A stretch of 7,191 nt of DNA from an uncultured Rhodospirillales bacterium. Lineage in GTDB: Bacteria > Pseudomonadota > Alphaproteobacteria > Rhodospirillales > Casp-alpha2. A program made the translations under genes and the position numbers. Below are positions 1 to 5,161 of the stretch, one piece after another. Location of the stretch: positions 1 through 7,191 of the forward strand of contig CALJEW010000045.1 of the NCBI GenBank assembly GCA_938074585.1, in the 5' to 3' direction. The stretch's first letter is position 1. The number at the start of each line of letters is the position of its first letter. A model generated the notes under the pieces. It saw only the letters and a list, made by a program, of their open reading frames with translations. It searched no databases and was not told the DNA's origin.

Positions 1-406
1 CGGCATAACCGAGCGCTAAAATCTTGTCTTTAGGGCCGTTCCCTTCCGCAATATCGCGTAATATATCGATGGTCGCAGTTAAACCAAACGAATCGGTGAC
101 ACGCAAAGTCGCGTCTTTAAGGTATTCTGCTGAATGCAGCACAAAGCCCCGAGCCTGATCAACGGGCCCACCAAATAAAACGGTCAAAGGGCTTTTCGAA
201 AAGGCGGGCTTGATCTCTAATTGCTCCAATAGATCGGAAAACGTCAGCTCATCGACTTGTTTATTTATAACCAAGCCCATTGCCCCTTCTGAATTGTGGG
301 CGCACATATAGATCACGGTTTTGCTGAACCGAGGGTCGCTCATACTTGGCATCGCAATGATTAAATGACCTGCTAAATATCCGGGTTCTGATTTTTGCTT
401 ATCCAT
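1..406 (-). CDS. algH: YqgE/AlgH family protein (UPF0301), C-terminus cut by window edge
   Basis: Reading the minus strand from ATG at 406-404 gives 135 residues with no stop before the window edge. Family signatures are plain: GYLAGHLIIAMPSMSDPRF at about residues 9-27, then YMCAH and GAMGLVINK (33-49), FGGPVDQARGFVLH (78-91) and DILRDIAEGNGPKDKILALGYA (114-135). UPF0301 proteins are usually about 185 residues, so roughly 50 are missing. The family was linked to alginate regulation in Pseudomonas, but its biochemical role is not settled; it is cytosolic with no known catalytic residues. The gene diverges from dsbD. The ATG is chosen because the conserved core begins right after it, but the best Shine-Dalgarno lies 39 nt further upstream, so the true start may be the in-frame ATT at 442-440. 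The family assignment is secure; the start and function are not. Confidence 0.93.
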   Translation of the reverse strand, partial: MDKQKSEPGYLAGHLIIAMPSMSDPRFSKTVIYMCAHNSEGAMGLVINKQVDELTFSDLLEQLEIKPAFSKSPLTVLFGGPVDQARGFVLHSAEYLKDATLRVTDSFGLTATIDILRDIAEGNGPKDKILALGYA

Positions 407-445
407 TTGATCAATATATGTCTCCCTGACATTGGGCGCAATGGT

Positions 446-456
446 CTCCTCCTCCT
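446..456 (-). promoter_or_regulatory. Very strong Shine-Dalgarno in the algH leader, misplaced for the ATG
   Basis: On the minus strand the leader reads AGGAGGAGGAG, a near-perfect anti-16S match. It is 39 nt from the algH ATG at 406, too far for direct use. The first AGGAGG (456-451) is 8 nt from an in-frame ATT (442-440) and 9 nt from an out-of-frame TTG (441-439). The TTG would open a 22-codon frame ending in TAG at 375-373, overlapping the algH start. A weaker AGGGAG (427-422) sits 15 nt before the ATG. The site is clear in the sequence; which start it serves is inference. Confidence 0.6.
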
Positions 457-595
457 ATTTGAGCAGATATCGACTTATCTTCACACCCGCACAATCTTAC
501 GTGATATGCGTTTTGGCGCGTGAATTGTGGGACATTGCAGGTTAGGATCATACAGTAGAAATTAATCATATTAACAAAACCGGTGGCCCACAACG

Positions 596-2758
596 TTGAA
601 GACCTTGTATGCATTTTTAATATTTCTGGTGGCATTATCTGGCACTTCGAGCCCCACCATAGCCACGACGGGAGCATCTGATTGGCAAAAAACCAAACAA
701 TCAGAAGTTCGCTTAATTGCTGCAACCCAATCAATAGGAACCGATGACGCGCTTCGTTTAGGCCTTCATTTTCGTTTGCAACCCGGGTGGAAAGTCTATT
801 GGCGTTCCCCGGGCGATGCCGGGTTCCCACCCCAACTGGAATGGAATGGCTCGAACAATTTAAAATCAGCTACCCTTCAATGGCCGGCCCCCAAACGATT
901 TTCAGTCCTTGGTATTGAAACGCTGGGCTATAAAGATGAGTTGGTGCTGCCTATTATAGCCCTTCAAAAAATGCCAAATGCAGCAACCACATTTGAAGCC
1001 CAACTGCGCTACCTTGTTTGCAGCAAAATTTGTATTCCATACGATACAAGCCTTTCCCTTCATCTCCCCAAAGGCAACGGCGAACCCAGTGAATTTACCC
1101 ATCTGATCAACCGCTACCAATCACACGTTCCGGGTAACGGAAGCATGCATGGACTGAAAATCATTTCTAGCCGTACAACCAAGACCGCAAACAAAACGAT
1201 CCTTCAATTGGCCCTTGACAGCACGTCGCCCTTAACTAAACCAGACGTCTATTTCGAAGGTCCAGATGAACTAACATTCACCAAACCCAAAATCACCCTA
1301 GGGCCTGACCAACGAACAGCCTTATTGGAAGTCGATGTCGATGGATTAAAATTTTTAGAAGACGAGGTTGGGAAAACGATTAAAGGCCGCGAATTTATTG
1401 TTACCCTGGTTGATGGCAAACGAAGCGCTGAACAAAAACTGATCATAGGTGACCCGTTATTGGACCCAACAGCCCAAGCCCCGACCTCAAGCTCAAGGGC
1501 TGAAGTCTCAGTTTTGTACATCCTAGCCTTAGGCATTTTGGGTGGGCTGATTTTGAACTTAATGCCTTGCGTACTTCCAGTACTTTCAATCAAAGTTCTC
1601 AGTGTTGTTGGCCATGGTGGGTCTGAAAATAAGGCTGTGCGGTTAAGCTTTTTGGCATCCGCAGCGGGCATTATATCGTCGTTTCTTGTTCTTGCTGCAG
1701 CCCTTACGATTCTAAAATCTGCAGGGATGGCCGTTGGTTGGGGCATACAATTTCAATACCCATGGTTTTTAATTGGATTAATTATTTTAGTTCTTTTGTT
1801 TGCCTCCAATCTGTGGGGATTTTTTGAATTTCGGTTACCAAATGCCTTGTCTCAGGTCGGGGCAAATGGTCACAATACTAACCACCTATCCAGTCATTTC
1901 ATGCAAGGGGCCTTTGTCACCCTGTTAGCAACGCCATGCTCTGCGCCCTTCCTAGGGACAGCCGTTGGTTTTGCTTTGGCCAGGGGCACGGCTGAAATCT
2001 TTGCGATATTTCTGGCCCTAGGGGTCGGCTTAGCCCTGCCGTTCCTAATCTTTGCTCTGTTTCCATCGATGATCACCCGCCTTCCCCACCCCGGCCCTTG
2101 GATGATTCGTTTACGCATTTTTTTGGGCTTTACGCTGGCGGCAACGGCTGCTTGGTTAATCAGCATTTTAACGTCAACACTGGGTTCCTTTGGGGCTGCT
2201 ATCGTGGCCCTCGGTGGCGTTTGTATGATCGCTGTCCTTTATTATAACCACACCCGTTTGCAAACGATTAGCAAAGTGGCGTGGAGATGCATTGCGGCCC
2301 TCATCATTGCCACGTTCGTTCTACCTGATGCTTTAGGCTCAGGCCCCGATAAATCCATCAACATTAACAATACGAAATCAGATGTTCATTGGCATCGCTT
2401 CGATTTAGCTGCAATTCCAGGCCTTGTAACTGCGGGAAATACGGTATTGGTCGATGTCACTGCCGATTGGTGCATCACATGCAAAGTCAACAAAGCGCTG
2501 GTTTTTGGCAATGGAGCGGTCACAGAATTAATGGATAAAAGTAAAGTGATCGCCATGCAAGCCGATTGGACCCGGCCGGATCCCACTATCACCAAATACT
2601 TATCTAGTTTTGGCCGCTACGGAATCCCCTTTAATATTGTCTATGGGCCCAAGTCGCCAGACGGCATTGTGCTTCCTGAAATATTAACCAAAAGCACCGT
2701 CATTTTAGCCATAAATGAAGCGTCAACAAGTACAAACATCGCTAAGCAAAAAAACTAA
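596..2758 (+). CDS. dsbD: Protein-disulfide reductase, DsbD/ScsB type (thiol:disulfide interchange)
   Basis: This 720-residue envelope protein should pass electrons from cytosolic thioredoxin across the inner membrane to periplasmic thiol proteins. A signal peptide (about 1-24) precedes a periplasmic DsbD-alpha-like domain with WKVYWRSPGDAGFPP (65-79) and a redox pair C142-SKI-C146 followed by IPYD. A membrane domain of about eight helices (about 304-578) carries NLMPCVLP with C325 and LLATPCSAPFLG with C448, the two transmembrane redox cysteines. The C-terminal thioredoxin domain has WCITCK (C626, C629) and a cis-proline IPF (P678). All three cysteine pairs are intact. E. coli DsbD is about 565 residues; the long N-terminal part and CxxxC spacing point to the ScsB branch. 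The start is TTG: a stop at 572-574 closes the frame upstream, and the first internal Met would lose the signal peptide. GGTGG at 582-586 is a weak ribosome site. The gene diverges from algH. Confidence 0.95.
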   Translation: MKTLYAFLIFLVALSGTSSPTIATTGASDWQKTKQSEVRLIAATQSIGTDDALRLGLHFRLQPGWKVYWRSPGDAGFPPQLEWNGSNNLKSATLQWPAPKRFSVLGIETLGYKDELVLPIIALQKMPNAATTFEAQLRYLVCSKICIPYDTSLSLHLPKGNGEPSEFTHLINRYQSHVPGNGSMHGLKIISSRTTKTANKTILQLALDSTSPLTKPDVYFEGPDELTFTKPKITLGPDQRTALLEVDVDGLKFLEDEVGKTIKGREFIVTLVDGKRSAEQKLIIGDPLLDPTAQAPTSSSRAEVSVLYILALGILGGLILNLMPCVLPVLSIKVLSVVGHGGSENKAVRLSFLASAAGIISSFLVLAAALTILKSAGMAVGWGIQFQYPWFLIGLIILVLLFASNLWGFFEFRLPNALSQVGANGHNTNHLSSHFMQGAFVTLLATPCSAPFLGTAVGFALARGTAEIFAIFLALGVGLALPFLIFALFPSMITRLPHPGPWMIRLRIFLGFTLAATAAWLISILTSTLGSFGAAIVALGGVCMIAVLYYNHTRLQTISKVAWRCIAALIIATFVLPDALGSGPDKSININNTKSDVHWHRFDLAAIPGLVTAGNTVLVDVTADWCITCKVNKALVFGNGAVTELMDKSKVIAMQADWTRPDPTITKYLSSFGRYGIPFNIVYGPKSPDGIVLPEILTKSTVILAINEASTSTNIAKQKN

Positions 2759-2842
2759 TATTTATTACGACTGGAAGTTTCATAATTCTCGACTATCTAT
2801 TATCAATCTAATTCATAATTTATAGTATAGGGAAACAAGACA
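2759..2842 (+). promoter_or_regulatory. AT-rich leader and probable promoter region of the peroxiredoxin gene
   Basis: These 84 nt are only about a quarter G+C, well below the flanking genes, and show no G+C-rich terminator hairpin after dsbD. CATAAT (2814-2819) and TATAGT (2821-2826) resemble -10 boxes, but neither has a good -35 at 17 nt, so no promoter is fixed. The arms CTATCTAT (2793-2800) and ATAGTATAG (2822-2830) are inverted repeats with one bulge; the right arm touches the ribosome site AGGGA (2829-2833), which lies 9 nt before the TTG start. The peroxiredoxin could be read from dsbD, from its own promoter here, or both. Confidence 0.35.
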
Positions 2843-3325
2843 TTGACGATTAAAGCTGGAGACAAAATCCCATCCATTGAACTCAAAACAATGACGAGCG
2901 ATGGTCCTGACGGAATCACAACAGATGATCTTTTTAACGGGAAAAAAGTTATCCTTTTTGGCCTTCCTGGAGCTTTCACACCGACATGTTCGGCAAAGCA
3001 TGTTCCGGGCTATGTCCAACATGCGGATGCGATCAAAGCCAAAGGCGTTGATACCATTGCCTGCATTTCCGTAAACGATGCGTTCGTTATGGGCGCTTGG
3101 GGGAAAGATCAAAACGTTGGCAACAAAGTTATGATGTTAGCAGACGGCAGCGCTGAATTTACCAAAGCAGCGGGCTTAGAACTTGATCTCGTCGCCCGTG
3201 GCATGGGCGTTCGGTGTCAACGTTTTTCAATGATTGTTGATAATGGCGTTGTTCAGTCCATAAACATCGATGAAGGCACGTTCGATAAAACAAGTGCAGA
3301 ACAGGCGATTAGCGATTTAGGCTAA
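2843..3325 (+). CDS. Peroxiredoxin, Prx5/type II family
   Basis: This 160-residue thiol peroxidase reduces hydrogen peroxide and alkyl hydroperoxides. The Prx motif P-x3-T-x2-C is present as P42, T46 and the peroxidatic C49 in LPGAFTPTCSAKHVPG (41-56), which marks the Prx5/type II branch. The conserved arginine region GVRCQRFSMIVDNG (122-135) supplies R124 and R127. Other cysteines are C74 (in IACISVND) and C125; no clear resolving cysteine in the classical place is seen, so glutathione/glutaredoxin or thioredoxin recycling cannot be told apart. There is no signal peptide, so it acts in the cytosol. The start is TTG at 2843, with AGGGA 9 nt upstream; the next Met is residue 17, inside the conserved N-terminal strand. 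It lies 84 nt after dsbD and ends in a strong intrinsic terminator. The family call is secure; the electron donor is unknown. Confidence 0.95.
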   Translation: MTIKAGDKIPSIELKTMTSDGPDGITTDDLFNGKKVILFGLPGAFTPTCSAKHVPGYVQHADAIKAKGVDTIACISVNDAFVMGAWGKDQNVGNKVMMLADGSAEFTKAAGLELDLVARGMGVRCQRFSMIVDNGVVQSINIDEGTFDKTSAEQAISDLG

Positions 3326-3348
3326 CGCCCGATTCTTTAGATCAAAGG

Positions 3349-3380
3349 AAAAGGCGGGCCCTTAAAGTCCGCTTTTTTTT
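3349..3380 (+). terminator. Intrinsic terminator of the peroxiredoxin gene, possibly bidirectional
   Basis: AAAAGGCGGGC (3349-3359) pairs with GTCCGCTTTTT (3367-3377) as an 11-bp stem with two G-U pairs and a 7-nt loop (CCTTAAA). The stem runs into eight T (3373-3380). It starts 23 nt after the peroxiredoxin stop. Read on the minus strand, the same hairpin is followed by TTTTCCTTT, so it may also stop transcription arriving from thrB-rnhA, although rnhA ends about 220 nt away. Confidence 0.9.
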
Positions 3381-3390
3381 GTGTCCTATT

Positions 3391-3576
3391 TTATTTATCG
3401 CCCGACATATCCAATACGGCCCCAACAACTAAGGGGCCAACAAATCCACTTGCATAACCCAAGGTCGAATGGACAGCTAGTTCATCAAATGCTGAATTTT
3501 CGCCTCGCTTAGGAAACCTGATGAAATCAACCGCCACATGCGCTGGGGCCTTGGGCTTTTGTAAGTCTAGGCGGGT
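3391..3576 (-). pseudogene. Relic of an MFS-type transporter (C-terminal fragment)
   Basis: On the minus strand a frame is open for 61 codons between TAA at 3579-3577 and TAA at 3393-3391. Its last third reads AVHSTLGYASGFVGPLVVGAVLD and then MSGDK. The pattern LGYA-x-GFVGPL-x2-G-x-VLD-x2-G is what I recognise from a late transmembrane helix of major facilitator superfamily transporters. A full transporter has about 400 residues; nothing else of it is visible, no ribosome site precedes the only near start (GTG at 3537-3535), and the fragment stops early. I therefore call it a decayed remnant rather than a gene. It fills most of the space between the convergent peroxiredoxin and rnhA genes. 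It could instead be a small unknown membrane protein, or chance. Confidence 0.5.
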
Positions 3577-3581
3577 TTATG

Positions 3582-3602
3582 TAATCTCACCTGTCGAGAT
3601 TA
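3582..3602 (-). repeat. Perfect hairpin overlapping the rnhA stop codon (copy 1 of a repeated stem)
   Basis: TAATCTC (3582-3588) and GAGATTA (3596-3602) form a perfect 7-bp stem around a 7-nt loop. In the rnhA transcript the first arm contains the stop codon TAA (3602-3600). No T-run follows, so it is not a typical intrinsic terminator; it could protect the 3' end or assist another kind of termination. The same arms, with loops starting alike (ACC), recur at 6977-6994. Confidence 0.5.
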
Positions 3603-4058
3603 TTTAACCCTACCGGTGATTTGCAAAACACCATCACGTGCCAATTGATCAGCGCGCTCATTGCCCGGATGTCCGGCGTGCCCTTTAACCCAATGCCACT
3701 CAACATCATGGCCAACTAAAGCCTCTTCCAAACGCTTCCATAAATCTTCGTTTTTAACGGGCTTTTTGGCAGCCGTGCGCCAGCCGTTGCGTTTCCAACC
3801 ATGAATCCATTTGGTAATGCCATCGCGCACATAAGTACTGTCAGTATACAACGCGATGGGACCGGTGCGTTTCAAGCTTTCAAGCGCCTGAATGGCGGCC
3901 ATCAGCTCCATTCGGTTATTAGTGGTATCTGGCTCGCCGCCAAAAAGTTCTTTTTTGTGGCCATTCCAACTCAACAATACCCCCCATCCGCCGGGTCCGG
4001 GATTTCCAGAACATGCACCATCGGTGTAAATAACAATATCACTTGTGTCGTTCGTCAA
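3600..4058 (-). CDS. rnhA: Ribonuclease HI
   Basis: This 152-residue cytosolic enzyme cuts the RNA strand of RNA-DNA hybrids, acting in primer removal and R-loop clearance. All catalytic residues are visible: D13 in IYTDGACSGNPGPGGWG (10-26), E51 in NNRMELMAA, D73 in LYTDSTYV and D137 in GNERADQLA, with the histidine H127 in VKGHAGHPGNERAD. These match D10, E48, D70, D134 and H124 of the E. coli enzyme, and the length is normal. The basic handle region WIHGWKRNGWRTAAKKPVKN (84-103) is intact. The start is TTG at 4058-4056; no ATG lies before D13 and an in-frame stop closes the frame upstream. AGGA (4069-4066) sits 7 nt before it. The gene follows thrB by 18 nt in the same reading frame, so co-transcription is likely. 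A hairpin overlaps its stop codon. Confidence 0.98.
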   Translation of the reverse strand: MTNDTSDIVIYTDGACSGNPGPGGWGVLLSWNGHKKELFGGEPDTTNNRMELMAAIQALESLKRTGPIALYTDSTYVRDGITKWIHGWKRNGWRTAAKKPVKNEDLWKRLEEALVGHDVEWHWVKGHAGHPGNERADQLARDGVLQITGRVK

Positions 4059-4076
4059 AATCTTTTCCTGCTCATC

Positions 4077-5042
4077 TTATAATTTCCATCCATAGTCACG
4101 CGGATTGGATGCGGTTTTGTGGAATTGGAGCTTGTCCCAATACTCCATCGGATCCTTAACAACAACCAACGCATCTTTGGGGGTATGGGTAAAATCATAA
4201 AGACGGGTCAATAAAAACCGCAAAGCAGCGCCGCGTGCCAAAATCGGCAATGCGGCCATTTCCTTTTGGCTGACGCCCCGAACTTCGGCATAATTATTAA
4301 GCAAGGTTGCTGCTTTTGTAATATTAAAACTGTTACCCGGCTCGAAGCACCATGCATTCAAACAAACGGCTAAATCAAAGGCATAGCAGTCGTTACAGGC
4401 AAAATAAAAGTCTATGATACCCGATAAATATTCTCCTCGAAAAAATACATTATCAGGGAACAAATCCCCATGGATAACACCACTGGGCAACTCTGTTGGC
4501 CATTCGCGTTCCAATATTTCGATTTCTGTTTCAAGCTGATCATAAATACCGGGGCTTAAATCATTTGCCAATCGGCCACAACTCTCAAGCAACCCCCGCC
4601 ATGCACCGACTGACAAATCATTCGACCGTGTCATATCAAAATCAGAGCTAGCCAAATGAAACTCAGCCAAAACCCGGCCCAATTCCCCACAGTGAAATGG
4701 CTTGGGACGTTTTGGCGACATTCCAGGCAGAAAACTAATCAAGGCACACGATCTCCCTGCCAATTCGCGCAACGAGGTGCCATCGCGGTCGGCTATAGGG
4801 CGCGGACAAGGCACTCCAGCTTGTGCCACATGGTTCATTAAGTTCAAGAAAAAGGGCAAATCAACCTGTTTTACTCGTTTTTCATACAGCGTTAAAATAT
4901 AAAGACCGCTGGTTAAGGTCAGTAAATAGTTTGAATTTTCAACACCTTCAGTAATGCCCTTACACGACAACACCTCGCCCAATTCATAGCCGGCACAATA
5001 CGTAATTAATTCATCGTCGCCTATTTCCGTATAAACGGCCAT
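4077..5042 (-). CDS. thrB: Homoserine kinase (ThrB type II, APH/choline-kinase fold)
   Basis: It phosphorylates L-homoserine with ATP to O-phosphohomoserine, the step before threonine synthase, in the cytosol. The 321 residues match the type II ThrB length. The N-terminus MAVYTEIGDDEL is typical of this family, as are GITEGVENSNYLL (29-41, nucleotide-binding strands) and VIHGDLFPDNVFF (189-201), which carries H191, the catalytic D193 and N198. GIIDFYFACNDCYAFDLAVC (208-227) supplies the metal-binding D211. This is the aminoglycoside-phosphotransferase fold, not the GHMP fold of E. coli ThrB. A longer frame begins at ATG 5120-5118, but I chose 5042 because family similarity begins there and AGGGGC (5054-5049) sits 6 nt upstream. 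rnhA follows after 18 nt. In many alphaproteobacteria ispH precedes thrB; here a divergent unrelated gene does. Confidence 0.95.
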   Translation of the reverse strand: MAVYTEIGDDELITYCAGYELGEVLSCKGITEGVENSNYLLTLTSGLYILTLYEKRVKQVDLPFFLNLMNHVAQAGVPCPRPIADRDGTSLRELAGRSCALISFLPGMSPKRPKPFHCGELGRVLAEFHLASSDFDMTRSNDLSVGAWRGLLESCGRLANDLSPGIYDQLETEIEILEREWPTELPSGVIHGDLFPDNVFFRGEYLSGIIDFYFACNDCYAFDLAVCLNAWCFEPGNSFNITKAATLLNNYAEVRGVSQKEMAALPILARGAALRFLLTRLYDFTHTPKDALVVVKDPMEYWDKLQFHKTASNPRDYGWKL

Positions 5043-5061
5043 GTTTCTGCCCCTACCGTGT

Positions 5062-5074
5062 TGCATATTATGCA
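5062..5074. promoter_or_regulatory. 13-nt perfect palindrome in the thrB / repeat-protein divergent region
   Basis: TGCATA-T-TATGCA is a perfect inverted repeat with 6-nt arms in the 119-nt divergent space between thrB (5042) and the gene at 5162. On the minus strand it contains CATAAT (5072-5067), one base from a consensus -10 box. That would place a transcription start about 18 nt before the thrB ATG; the nearest -35 candidate, TTGTTT 18 nt upstream, is poor. A regulator bound here would cover this possible promoter. The palindrome is seen; operator or promoter function is inference. Confidence 0.35.
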
Positions 5075-5161
5075 GAATTACATGGTTATCAAACAAGACT
5101 ATTTTACGCCAATTGAACATTTACTTGAAAGGTTTAACGCATCAGCGCAGAATCAACATCA

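Noticed and set aside
407..414. Palindrome TTGATCAA next to the algH ATG
   Set aside because: It is only eight bases, lies within the possible coding or leader region, and has no partner site.
490..529. Inverted repeat CACAAT...ATTGTG between algH and dsbD
   Set aside because: Six-base arms separated by 28 nt are easily expected by chance in a region this size, and no promoter boxes are placed around them.
411..830. Minus-strand open frame of 139 codons across the start of dsbD
   Set aside because: It overlaps the dsbD signal peptide and the algH leader, has no recognisable domain, and reads as an antisense shadow.
1249..1746. Minus-strand open frame of 165 codons inside dsbD
   Set aside because: The composition is that of a shadow of a hydrophobic gene on the other strand; dsbD is intact and well supported.
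3418..3438. Hairpin GGCCCC-N9-GGGGCC
   Set aside because: It falls in the transporter-like relic, where glycine and proline codons on the minus strand explain it, and no T-run follows.
4056..4075. ATG at 4075-4073 as an alternative rnhA start
   Set aside because: It is out of frame and stops after six codons; TTG at 4058 is in frame with the catalytic core and has its own ribosome site.
3801..4082. Plus-strand open frame of 93 codons opposite rnhA
   Set aside because: It is antisense to all the catalytic motifs of rnhA and has no domain or ribosome-site support.
5043..5120. Longer thrB starting at ATG 5120-5118
   Set aside because: The extra 26 residues precede the conserved MAVYTE start, span the palindrome region, and ignore the well-placed AGGGGC before 5042.
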